Source: Dryococelus australis
Taxonomy: Eukaryota; Arthropoda; Insecta; Phasmatodea; Phasmatidae
Assembly (NCBI GenBank): GCA_029891345.1
Contig: CM057009.1
Coordinates: forward strand, 304,483,166 to 304,547,165
Direction: 5' to 3'
DNA: 64,000 nt
In this document: one piece after another, positions 10,606 through 20,740 of the stretch
How positions within the stretch are numbered: the stretch's first letter is position 1
Layout of the letters: each line of letters begins with the position of its first letter
The notes under the pieces: model-generated
Seen by the model: the letters and a program-made list of their open reading frames with translations, nothing else
Told to the model about the DNA's origin: nothing
Databases searched by the model: none
Made by a program: the position numbers and the translations under genes

Positions 10606-10890
10606 TTTAAATCATTCATTCGCGATCCGGAAAAAGCCTAGAATAGTCGAGTAGGTCATGATGGGTCCGTCCGGCTAGGATGGACGTACTTGCATCTGTT
10701 GCATCTGCAAAACTTGCATCTGCCAGTTTCAATAATTGAAGTAAATTAATTTTAAAAATTACATTCATTCACTATCCGGAAAAGGCATAGCGCGGTCGTG
10801 TCGGTCATGACCAGCTCGGCCGGCAGTGGATGCAATTGCATACCTGGTGCTTTCGTGGACTTTGGTCCTGCCAATTTCGAGTGTTGAGGT
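10606..10890. repeat. Direct duplication, ~145-bp unit, two copies
   Basis: Copies at about 10,606-10,745 and 10,758-10,890 share ATTCATTCRCxATCCGGAAAA, GTCGxGTxGGTCATGA, a CGGC-containing GC-rich core and a TGCCARTTTC...TTGARGTAAAT end. The unit is less AT-rich than its neighbours. No gene recognised. Confidence 0.65.
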
Positions 10891-10908
10891 AAATGATAAA
10901 AAAAAAAA

Positions 10909-11145
10909 GTAATGGCATATATAAAACATTGTGTATTATATTGTTAAATGTATACGACAAATTTGAATGTTTAAATCCACATGGTTATACTGCACCCTTT
11001 ACTGATGGTGTATATGTGAAATGTTGCATATTATATTGATAAATAGAAAAAAAAAATGAAATTTTTGAATGTACATGGTTTTACCGTACCCTTTGGTGAT
11101 GGCATGTATGTAAAACATTAGAATCTAAATTGTTAAATTTATTTA
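10909..11145. repeat. Tandem repeat, ~95-bp unit, two and a half copies
   Basis: Copies starting at about 10,909, 11,005 and 11,097 share AAAACATTGxxTATTATATTG, TTGAATGT, ACATGGTTxTACYGYACCCTTT and TGATGG. AT-rich, without a coding signal. Confidence 0.65.
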
Positions 11146-11249
11146 AAAAAGATTAATAATAAATAAATATCCTCCTTAATATAAATAAAAAATAATGCAT
11201 CGCGAATCGCGAGTGTATTTGAACAAGGATGAGAAAAAGGCAAAAAAAA

Positions 11250-11725
11250 TTAATCTTTGGATATGCGATAGGAAACTTTTAGCAATAGTTTACTTTGGCA
11301 CCTGGATACGCCACGGGAAAAATGGAATCTTTTACCACATATTCCATTTTCGGTTTGGATACGCTATAGGAACTAATTGGGTATATGTCGAAATTTCCCC
11401 CAACTCGGCTGGATACGCAATTCGAAACAAGTAGGGTGTGGCACCAATTTCCCCCCTTCAAGTTTGGATATGCAATGTCGTCCTTTTCGGTCCTGCATGT
11501 TTGGCCATCTGGATATGCAAAGGGAAACTTTTGGTAAAAAAAAAAAAAAAAAAAAAAAAAACTTTTTCGAGGTGCACTGGATACACAAGGGGAAAAATTT
11601 GTATTTTATTTGGGCTTTTCCCCAGTATTGGTTTGATACATAATTGGTGTTATTTTGGCTCGCTTTTATGTACCATCGGATATTTAATAAGATGATTTTG
11701 AGCAATTTAGATGCGCAATATGGAG
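11250..11725. repeat. Repeat array GGATACGCAATAGGAAAC, eight to nine copies
   Basis: A GGATA(C/T)GC(A/C)A...GGAAA motif recurs about every 50 bp (near 11,257, 11,302, 11,355, 11,409, 11,463, 11,509, 11,578 and 11,708). An internal A run of about 23 lies at 11,537-11,560. The motif is the reverse complement of the repeats at 8448-8620, so these may be long subterminal inverted arrays of the Merlin-type element. Confidence 0.55.
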
Positions 11726-12430
11726 CAATCACCATTTTAACTATATTTTAATAAAATATTTGTAATACATTTTTAACGATTTTTTAATTTTTTTAAGAAT
11801 TGTTAAATAACATTTTTTAATAATATATTTTTCTAACACTTTTTTAAATCATTTTTAACAATACATTTTTTAACTATTTTAAAATAGTATTTTAAATAAT
11901 ACATTTTTTTAAACAATTTTTATATAAAAGTTTTTGTAGATACATTTTTTAACCAATTTTTTAAAGAAAAATTTTTTGCAAGTAATTTTTTTATAATTTT
12001 TAAAGTATTTGTTCACAATTTTTTCTTCTTTTTATTTTTTTTGTGTTTTTGGGGTTAGAGGTCACTGGGGTCAAGGTGAAGTTTTTGGGTCATAGGTAAA
12101 GGTCAAGGTGATATGGGTCCAAGATGGCAAATGGTGACACAACAACATGGCGGCCAGATGGCTCTTGCGCTCCTACGTCAGATGCTAATGGCCATCGACC
12201 TACTTTTCCCTACTACACTTGCGACACAAAATACGATGTATTTTCCATGTGACTACAAATGCAGGTGACCCAAAGGCACAAAATAAAATAATGAATAATT
12301 ACCTTACAAATTTCAACAGCTTTTATTGTGAAAATTATAAAAAAGATACAGTTTGTTAAAACTGTCGATCGCTACTAACACGTAGGCGTAACCAGATTTA
12401 AGGTACCTGCAGGTAATAAGGTCTACCTAA
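11726..12430. other. AT-rich stretch followed by AGGTCA-rich segment, no gene
   Basis: 11,726-12,050 is a low-complexity run of TTTTTAA-type sequence. 12,055-12,120 contains several GGTCA / AAGGTCAAGGTGA words in direct repeat, which look like nuclear-receptor half-sites but may simply be a short repeat. 12,120-12,430 shows no recognisable feature. Confidence 0.4.
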
Positions 12431-12439
12431 GGGAGAATG

Positions 12440-13190
12440 GCAATACTGGCAAGTTATCGTTCAACTCCGGCTTCAACCGTTTGCCTTTAAAGATGACGAT
12501 AGATGGTATTGCAGTGCCGAGTGCATTTACACATCCTACAATGGTGACAATTTCTGCATGTTCCGATGATTGTAAATTAACACTTTTGCCCTTTTCTGTG
12601 CAAGAACCATCTGTTGATGGTGAATCGTTAGGCGATAACCTTTCTCATCCATGCTATATATCCGCTCAGGATGAATTTTCAGATCAAGGTCATCGTAAAT
12701 TTCACTCATTTTTGCAAAGTGATCTGCCACTATAAATATGTTGAGATCTTGAGCTCGAGCAGGATTCATGAACTGAGCTTTTCTTTTAGAAACCACAGGA
12801 TTTCTTTTCATGAATGCTTTCAACCAGGCTTTACCTGCCCGTTTGGTGTTGTATTGAAGTTGTGTTTAGTGTTATTTTGCTCGCAGAACCTGTAAACCAA
12901 ATGGCGGACGATTCGTGGTGTCACAGGCAGTCATATGTCAGCATATCTGATTATCTTCCTTACCAGATCAGCTTCTTGTTCTGCAGTCGATATGGATTTT
13001 CATCCCAGAGATCTCTTCATACTTCCACTCTTGAGATTATTTCTGATCGTTCTTTTTGGGATCTTGTTCCTCTCTGTGGCCGCATACGTACTCAGAGTTC
13101 CCCTTTTAACTGCTCGAACTGCAGTCACAAGATCTTCCTCAGACCATAATGCTCTTTTGGGAACCATCTTTGTCGGCATCACTGAAAATA
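12440..13190 (-). pseudogene. pogo/Tigger-like (CENP-B/jerky type) transposase remnant
   Basis: A transposase of the pogo branch of Tc1/mariner. At 13,182-13,000 is the psq-type helix-turn-helix (LVTAVRAVKRGTLSTYAAT, then KIPKRTIRN). A middle frame reads VRKIIRYADI, stop, LPVTPRIVRHLVYRFCEQNN (about 12,965-12,870). After a frameshift the CENP-B-type HTH AWLKAFMKRNPVVSKRKAQ (12,835-12,780) leads into IYSMDEKGYRL (about 12,660), with the first Asp of the DDE/D triad. The frame then decays and the later catalytic Asp residues are absent. Start near 13,182 (ATG) is likely the native N-terminus because it directly precedes the HTH. No terminal inverted repeats were found. Confidence 0.75.
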
Positions 13191-13194
13191 ATTA

Positions 13195-13715
13195 GATAAC
13201 ATTAAAAAACAATACCACTTATTCCCTCTTACAAATTAATCAACACAGCCTTAGTAAGTGACTTAATTACTCCCTAATAAGCAATTTATATGATTTAAAA
13301 TATGTTTCAAAGTGCACTTATATTATTATGTGTAAATAAAATTAATCATTCTTTAACACAATATTTTAGGTTACTTTCCCGCTCCTGAAAATGTTCCAAA
13401 TATCACTTAGGCTGTATTGTTTACTACGTACACGTTTCAAGCATATTTCACTACACTCTAACATTTAATCAATAAATAATATCGCTCCATTAACATCCAA
13501 ATCTAACGACAAAATGCGGTGAAAATTATTCAGTTAATGCGTGTTTGAGGGCGAAAATTCAATTATTGCGCAAATGCAAACAGTGGCCAGCGACTGGAAA
13601 TATTAGAATGTTAAGGATGTAAAATGACAATAAGGCATTCCCTATTTAACATGGAGGTTATCATTACAACTAAGAATCAATAGAAAATAAGTTTTAAAAA
13701 AAAAGTTTTTTTTTT
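13195..13715. other. AT-rich stretch, nothing recognised
   Basis: No convincing coding frame, splice pair, repeat or RNA signal was seen between the pogo remnant and the tRNA-like segment. Confidence 0.4.
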
Positions 13716-13719
13716 TTGG

Positions 13720-13792
13720 CTAGGTACTGGACTCGAACATATGATTTGACACCTCGGAGTACTTTGACTTTATCCAATTCGCTACAGTGCCT
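13720..13792 (-). mobile_element. tRNA-like head of a decayed SINE
   Basis: On the minus strand the segment starts GGCACTGTAGCGAATTGGATA (an A-box-like TAGCGAATTGG) and ends TTCGAGTCCAG, a near-perfect B box. This is followed by poly-T/A tracts at 13,691-13,717. Spacing fits a tRNA-derived promoter. The clover leaf is too degraded for a functional tRNA, so a SINE head or tRNA pseudogene is the best reading. Confidence 0.45.
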
Positions 13793-13999
13793 TCAATTTG
13801 CTTGGGTGTAATTTTATAGTATATATTAGCTTATTTATTTCAAAATCATCGTGAATGTAACAGACAACACAAACATATCAGAAAGTTATTAAGGCCTACC
13901 CAGGAAACACAACCTGTCGGCAAAGTGTTGGCAAATTGTCGACCCGAAACCTGTACTGTTGGCAAATGTCGCTTCAACGTCAGAAGATAGTCATCTGAC

Positions 14000-14258
14000 A
14001 ATGGCGTGATGTCTTTTTAGAGACAGTTTTCTAGCCGTTAGAAAAAAGACAATGGCCCACTGTATTTTTTAGGATAACAGATGGATATCACCGAAAATCT
14101 TTCGACATGATATCGCAGAGCAAACATGTTGCAAGTACCTTAAAAAATATTTCTGGGCCGATTCCCATACAGAATTTTTGTCTTTTGGATAAGCTGGCCA
14201 TTATATTATTTATTCCGGCCCGGTAAAGTTTTCGAGACAAGGCTCTTTATCACAATAA

Positions 14259-14355
<97 letters not shown>

Positions 14356-14790
14356 ATATCTTTTTGCGCCGACAAACTTTTGTACAGTGTTTTGAACAGG
14401 CAAGATGTTAGCTAGCTGTTAATGGCATGCTGTATTTTTGTGACAGAATGTTTGCCATTAGAAGAAAGACAATGGCCCACTGTATTTTTTAGGATAACAG
14501 ATGGATATCACCGGAAATTTGTCTGCATGATATCGCTGAGCACACATGTTTCAAAAATCTTAAAAATGTTTCTGGGTCGATTCCCATACAGCATCTTTGT
14601 CTTTTCGGTAAACTGACCATTATCTTATTTATTCCGGCCTGGTGACATTTTCAAGACAAGGCTCTTTATCACAATAAATATATAAATATGATGTCTTTTT
14701 GGCGACCAACTTTTGGAAAGTCTTTTGTATAAGCAAGATGTTAGCTAGCTGCTAATGGCATGATATATTTTTTGGACAGTGTGTTAACTG
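14000..14790. repeat. Tandem repeat, ~335-420 bp unit, two full and one partial copy
   Basis: Unit starts at 14,000, 14,421 and 14,754 (AATGGCRTGMT...). Copies 1 and 2 share GACAATGGCCCACTGTATTTTTTAG, the following ATAACAGATGGATATCACC, GATTCCCATACAG, TATTTATTCCGGCC and ACAAGGCTCTTTATCACAATAAA. The size difference between units comes from a long AT dinucleotide run inside copy 1. Satellite-like; no ORF. Confidence 0.85.
14261..14355. repeat. (AT)n microsatellite
   Basis: About 95 bp of near-perfect AT dinucleotides inside the first unit of the tandem repeat. The second unit has only a short ATATAAATATGATG there, so the run expanded after the duplication or shrank in copy 2. Confidence 0.95.
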
Positions 14791-14799
14791 TTGGCATTT

Positions 14800-15519
14800 T
14801 TTCTTTTGTCGTTATATATGTTGCATGTGGTAGCTCATGGAATTTGCTTACTTCGATTTTTTTTCATTTGTACAACCATCCAATAGATATATTAAAAACT
14901 AACAAAAACTGTTTTGTTTGCAAGCCTCTGAAGAAATGGAGGTACGAAAAAATGTAGATCTCAGATCTGGGATCTGGGTACGGTAGTGCTTTATGTGGCT
15001 CAACGGCTCACGAACGTTACAGGTCTAGCTAGATACCTATACGCCTAAACAGCTGCTTAAAATAAAAATCAAACTCGACACAAAACACAAATCAAAAACC
15101 AGTGCAAGCTGTTAGAAACTAGAACACTCTAACTCTAATTAAAATTCCTCCACTGTGTCCAACTGTAGGACAAGCATCCTAGCCTTACGTCTAGCGTAGT
15201 TGAAGGTTGGTGGCAGAGAGAGCGAACTTTCAAATTGCCCGTGCATCCTAACCCTATGCTGAGCTCTCCAGCCAACCGGAGTACAGGATTTTAACCTGTT
15301 AGCCAATCACAAGGCTTTGTGACTAACAATCTAAAATTACACACTCCAAACGGCCTAAATCCCTATTCCATAAAGCTACGGGACTCATAGAAGTTGATAA
15401 AAAAATATATAAGAAAATTCCCTGAAACATTAACAATAAATATGAGACCAAAAATAATGCAAAATATTATGTTATTAATTAAAAATACAAACAAAAGAAA
15501 ATCTAGCTACATATTTCAA
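14800..15519. other. Unassigned sequence before the piggyBac element
   Basis: Contains no recognisable gene. A segment at 15,120-15,310 is less AT-rich and hints at an old repeat, but I could not assign it. Confidence 0.3.
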
Positions 15520-15543
15520 TTAACCCTTCATCTGGTATGGTGT

Positions 15544-15893
15544 CCATTTGGATACATATATTTCACTATATTTTCTCATGTGTGTAACTAAATTTAAGTT
15601 CCGGGTGCTGAGCATTGTCTACCCTTGGATACATCATCTTTCGACTCCTGCTACCTAGCAGCTTCCATAAGAACTACACAATAGTTGGTTTCAAGATAGC
15701 CACACGCCAAGAAAAGTTTTCACCACATCGTGTAAGTAACCAGTTTTTTATGTAAGCAATCTTTACAAATAAACACATGTTTTATAATACATCAGAAAAT
15801 AAAGACTTCAAAGAAACACATTAAGTAATTATTTGTATTTTTAATGTGTTTGAAAAACTTTTCTACATTGTTTATATTTGTGTATCCATATGG
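15544..15893. promoter_or_regulatory. Left subterminal repeat sites of piggyBac
   Basis: Sites CCATTTGGATACATA (15,544-15,558), CCCTTGGATACATC (15,621-15,635) and the inverted TGTATCCATATGG (15,881-15,893). They match three on the right side and are likely transposase-binding sites of the element. Confidence 0.5.
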
Positions 15894-15935
15894 AAGCAAT
15901 GTCAAGTCCTCAAGTTATTATTAATACATTAAAGT

Positions 15936-17317
15936 TGACGCCGCCAGTTGGGGGCTGAGGTAGAAAATAACTTTGGCAGGAAAATGGTCCCACTTGGGCC
16001 AGCCAACTGACACCTGTTGGGATGTTGGAAAATGGTTAAATGAGGTTTTCAGGGTGGTGAGGGTGAGTTTTAGGAATGATTATACCCAGTGGTGCCAGAC
16101 GCCGTCCAGGCGACATCAATGTTGATGCTGCATCTCTTTACCTCGGGGTTGTGGGCCGTATATCCGGACCAACCTCCTCGCCGTTGAAGCATTGAACTCT
16201 GCCCCATCGATTACTGCTCCAGATGAATGGTGTTTGAGAAACGATATCCCGTCGGTCGGCTATGCACTATTGTTGATCTTGGTGTGAAAAATACCTAACT
16301 CTTACACGTGTGTATGTTCACTGTCGGGGCCTCCCACATGCCCATACAATGTGACACAAAAGTCATAACACTTGCAGATTGCAGATTAAATGACTTACAT
16401 AAGTTGAGTGAGTAGGTATTGTAAAGGCCCATCCCCCCACACAAATAATGCGACCATAAATAAATGATGTAACATCAGTTCACATATGTATTTATTATGT
16501 TAAAACTACATTCCCTTCTAGAAGGGCACTTGACACAAAACACTCTTGGTTATTCGAACCGGCCATTTAGTGACACTGTAAAAATGTGTTGCGACAATTA
16601 ATGTTTACATGAAAACTGAAGCTCCCCTGGGCAATGCTATTCTACCGGGGAGTGGAGGTGGCTAGATGAAAGAAAAGGTTCCAGGTGAGATAGAGTCTAT
16701 TGCAGTTAATGTCCAGCTACAAGCATGATGAAGACCGCCCGGCATGCGCGGGAAAACGCTGGAGCTCAATACATGCACTCCACCTCCGTTGGTTGCTACG
16801 TGCTGACCGACATCCTGCTCGATGTGCGGGCTCGCCTCAGCTTACCCTCGCATCGAAATGGGATTACTTTCTGTCATGCCTTGCAGGACCTGCCCTTGCA
16901 ACATGCTTAAGAACTATATAAATATTTAAAAAGCACAATAAAATCCTGCAATACAAAACCCCTGTGAATGGAATGAACAAAGCACTGCGTGAATGATGAA
17001 AATAAATAACTATACTTAACTCTTGCACTATAGACAATTAACATTCAAATAAAACAAAACAAATGATAAATTGTTTAGTTAAAACAACAGAGTATTTAAT
17101 TAGGCCCTTGTACTCTGAGTTCAAAATAGTCGGCCTATTTCATCCTCCTCTGAGCATCTCCATGGCAACCACCGGCTGCTCTGCACTGGCATGCCCTTGC
17201 ACTTGTGCTGTGCCTGATTGCTTCAGTGACCGGATGCACACTCTATGCTGCTGCGGAGGCGTTGCAGGCTACAACCAGGTGAACCATCTTAGTGGTAGGA
17301 GCACGTGGCACACATCA
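15936..17317 (-). repeat. 3' LTR of the nested retrotransposon
   Basis: 1382 bp, bounded TG...CA. Shares with the other LTR CAGTTGG..GCTGAGGTAG, GGGCCAGCCAACTGACRCCTG, GGTGCCAGACGCC, TCCTCGCCGTTGAAG, CACTTGACACAAAACACTC and GTAGGAGCACGTGGCACAC near its inner end. Differences are scattered throughout, so the insertion is not recent. Confidence 0.87.
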
Positions 17318-18587
17318 AACGCCCCCCCTCTTTTTTTGGAGACAATTTGTAGGCCATCCGATGTTACCGGCAGCAGCTGCAGATGTGGGCCAGCCTGCAT
17401 GACCACAGGTGGTACCGCCTCTCCTGTGGCCCTGCCGCACGATCTGTTGCTGGTGGTTGCCCCTTCCTACCAGGCAACTCCGGCTGCTTGCATTGTTGAC
17501 ATGGTGGTGGCGGGTGTGCCCACCGATGCGACCGCCGAAGGCAGAACGAGCTCCCCGACTCACTGCCCTCGCTGTCACCTTTCTTGGTGTCTTGCTCATT
17601 CCACAATCTCCGGGAGCGACCCGGCTGAACAGCCCCTGCAAACGCACTTGCACTTGCATTAACCCCTTGCTTTAGTTCAACCTGCTTATCTACATGCTCC
17701 TCATGCTTGCTCGCTTGCTCCTGCTCCTCTTGCATATGTTCATCAAGCTCCTGCATTTTTGGAAGTATTACCTGGTGCCAATACAGCCTTCAGAGAACCT
17801 GTAATTCCTGCATACTTTCCTCCTCCTTCCTTGAATCCCTTTGAAGTTCTGCTGCACCTTCTGTACCGCTCCTCCCTTCCCAGAGCTCGTCTGCAGTGTT
17901 TCCGTCCTGCTTCACCTCTGGTGATGAACTTTCGTTGGCACACAAGGGCAGGTCCTCTGTTGGATCTCACCCCTGAAGTTCTGCCACACCTCGCATCTCC
18001 TCTTGCTCCACCCTGAGCTCATCACGGCCTGCGCCGTCGTGGGGTCGGGACACACCTGGGACCGACTTCCCTGCCGACGGTCACCCGATGCTCTCACCCT
18101 TCTCTCGCCCAACTTGCTATATACATATGGCATCTCCTACTTGCTTACTTTTATTTAAAAAATCCTCCTCCTTCTTGCTTGCTAGTTATGTACATACTAT
18201 TCTTTCCTGCTTTGTAGATGTACTCCTGCTTCACATCTTGCACTTACTTGCTACTGTGGCACGTATATACCCTCCTGCATGCTATGTATATCTTGCTCTT
18301 ACTTGCTAATATTGTGTGTACATGCCCTCCTTCATGCCATGTACAGCCTGCTCTTACTTGCAAATGTCTGTATTATGGATGATGGTATTTGCTAGAGTGA
18401 TGTGATGAACATGAGATTAACTAGCACAATTTTGGTTACTTCGTTTTTACTACGCTAACTCCCTTTCTTGTTTGCAAGATTATGTTTACAATGAACTCCT
18501 CCACACTTGCGAAATTAATGATACAAACAATACTGAAAACAAACAAAAAAAATGTGTGCATGTGCTCTCTGCATGCTATTGTCGACG
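17318..18587 (-). other. Internal region of the LTR element downstream of gag
   Basis: Holds the polypurine tract and decayed open frames (17,756-17,364; 18,133-17,912) rich in Arg, Gly and Ser, with no recognised domain. 18,130-18,360 contains a degenerate repeat with CTTGCT...ATGTACAT...CCCTCCTGCATG units. No pol motif seen. Confidence 0.5.
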
Positions 18588-19592
18588 TCATGATTTCCTT
18601 GCAGTTAGACATGTATGGGAGTTAATTTCAAATCCTTTCTCATGCAGTTCCTTACTAAACAAATTTTTTTCATGCGCCTGTCCGTTATTGTTGTAACGAG
18701 AATGCTGTGAGAAATTTTGCGATTTGCCATAATGATGTGTGTTTGGACCCTCCCCTCTCTGCTCATGTCGCCCTCTTACTACAATTGTGTCACAGCCTGG
18801 TGATTCATGCATCCTCTCCAGAATTATTGTGGCATGCATTAAATCTTCTAATGATCTGCTTAACAAAGGTATTAAGGCTGCTCTGAATTCAGGTCGAGCC
18901 GTTTCAGGAATTACCTCCAGTACTTCCCGCTGTGGCAAATTTGGATGAAAGTGTTTAACAAGTTGACTTTTATGTGTAATGAAAGCAGTTAATGACTCAC
19001 CCAATTGTTGACCCTGCAGAGTCAATCTGCTCTGGGCCTGTACAGAGGCAAAGACTCCTCTGAATCGGCACTGGAATGCACGTCGAAACTTCTCCCACTG
19101 AAATCCATAATGGTTGAGAGATGCCCACTAAGAGCACACAACTCCGTGGAGTTGTGCTCCGACACAGCTGGCCCATTCATCATGGCTCGCCCCGTACCTG
19201 GTAAGACGGGATATGCAGTATTCCAAGAATGCTGCCGTATCGTCCATCGGCGTGCCTGCGAACGTAGGTAGTGTTTGAAACTTGGGTGGTGTTTTTACTG
19301 TAATTGGTAACGGCGAGTGTTGAGGTAGGTTGGTCTCCATGGTTCCACTTCGTAGCACACTTCCCATTGTCTGCCGGATTGTTCTCATATATGGATTAAC
19401 AAGATGGAAATTTGGAAAAGTTGGTGGGTTATTTGATACAATTGATGGATAAACAGGCATTGGAAACATTTGGGGTATCTGCGGGAAAAATGGTATGGGT
19501 GGTTGGTATGCATGCAGTGTGGTTGTTGGGGTAGGTTCGGGTGGCGGGGATTTGTTTACATCCGCCACGTGCGTGGCGGGAGTGCTCGGCAT
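18588..19592 (-). pseudogene. Retrotransposon Gag of the LTR element
   Basis: Frames 19,592-19,128 and 19,025-18,588 join through a stop into one Gag. A Pro-rich N-terminus (QPPIPFFPQIPQMFPMP) leads to TLPTFAGTPMDDTAAFLEYC. The linking sequence has WEKFRRAFQCRFRG, matching the W..F...F...F core of Retrotrans_gag (capsid-like) domains. QGQQLGESLTAFITHKSQL and LPLLTP-like helices complete it. It would form the capsid-like particle. No CCHC knuckle is visible after the capsid region. One internal stop breaks it. Confidence 0.65.
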
Positions 19593-20211
19593 CCCTGCTT
19601 CATGCTGCTCTCCTCCCCTACTTTGTTGCTAATCCCCTCCTCTGCTAGGTGTTGCTCCACCTTACATATTGTTAACATCCTATGCCACTACCACTTGTGA
19701 AACATTGCTGTTTACATTCACTGCCACATCATTATCCCACTGTCCTAACAAGTCCAACACCTGATCTTGTAGGGTATCTACGGTTACGCCCTGCCTAATT
19801 ATTTTTTAAATCGCGTGACACGGCTAGCAAAGCAATGCGAGTTCTGTAACAAATTTTTGTTCCATGTCACCGATGCATTCTCGGTGGTACTTTACATCAT
19901 ATCATATACACTTAAGTACCGGGTACCCTGACCATTGCATAGCAAGTTATCACAGTGGTTCGGAAGTGCATAATTTTGGAAATGTTCACTTTCAGATTTT
20001 ACTTGTGTGGGAAAATTAGGAAAATTTTGACTGTACCGCATCACTTCACTGCTACTGTCCTTTTCCCTCTCGCGGACGTCACCAGTGCGGATGTTTGTAG
20101 GGCTGGTCTTACGGCGGCATTAGCAATAGGTCTTCCTGTCACCTGCTAATTGTCCAAGATATACCCTAGGGCACAAATACTCAGGACACCACAACTATGG
20201 CGAGCTGTCAG

Positions 20212-20574
20212 TCATCCCGCCAGCCCTGCTTTGTTTAAAAACAAAGCCATGTGCACAATCGATGCGGACGAACCAGCACGGAAGCGCAGAGTAGGGGAAG
20301 AGGGATTGCCTTCCTTTCTCACGACGAGGCTGGCCTGCTTACTCCGTTCAGTGTTGATGACCCGATTCCCAGCTGATGCACAGCGCGTGAAGGGGTTCAG
20401 CTTGCGGTCGATGGCTGTGATTGCTGAGGGGACAGGGGAGGTAGCCTCCACCGCATCATTTCTCCTCCTCGCGATTTCCCTCTGCTCCTCTTCAAAGTGG
20501 CGTGGCATGGCTTCTGGCATGGCATCGCTCGTTGATTGTTGACAAGCCTTCCAAGCATCTATGCGGCATCCCAT
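20212..20574 (-). pseudogene. Uncharacterised frame in the LTR element leader
   Basis: About 120 open codons between the primer-binding site and gag, rich in Ala, Arg and Glu, with no recognised domain. It could be an N-terminal extension of Gag or a chance frame. The 19,600-20,200 stretch between it and gag holds nothing recognisable. Confidence 0.25.
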
Positions 20575-20719
20575 AAGCGTCCTGATGCTACCATTGCCCT
20601 TGCTGCCTTCCTACTGTCCTCATGCCATTTTGGGTAAATTGACATTCAGGAAACACTTCGGAAATATTTGAAAAATTTGAAAAAACTTTTTGGCGGGAAA
20701 ATTTTTGGCAGGAGAATTT

Positions 20720-20738
20720 GGCTCCATGTTGGGTGCCA
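20720..20738 (-). promoter_or_regulatory. Primer-binding site of the LTR element
   Basis: Minus-strand TGGCACCCAACATGGAGCC, 2 nt from the LTR end. It starts with the TGG expected of a tRNA 3'-CCA complement and resembles the TGGCGCCCAACGTGGGGC sites of many Gypsy/retroviral elements. Confidence 0.7.
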
Positions 20739-20740
20739 AC

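Noticed and set aside
11377-11643. Lys-run frame across the poly-A
   Set aside because: Produced by the A tract within a repeat array.
13720-13792. Functional tRNA gene
   Set aside because: Only A/B-box-like words remain; stems do not pair well enough for a tRNA.
14206-14403. Ile-Tyr repeat protein frame
   Set aside because: It is a translation of the (AT)n microsatellite.
17063-17662. 199-codon plus-strand frame crossing the LTR edge
   Set aside because: It runs antisense to the element and across the LTR/internal boundary; it has no domain.
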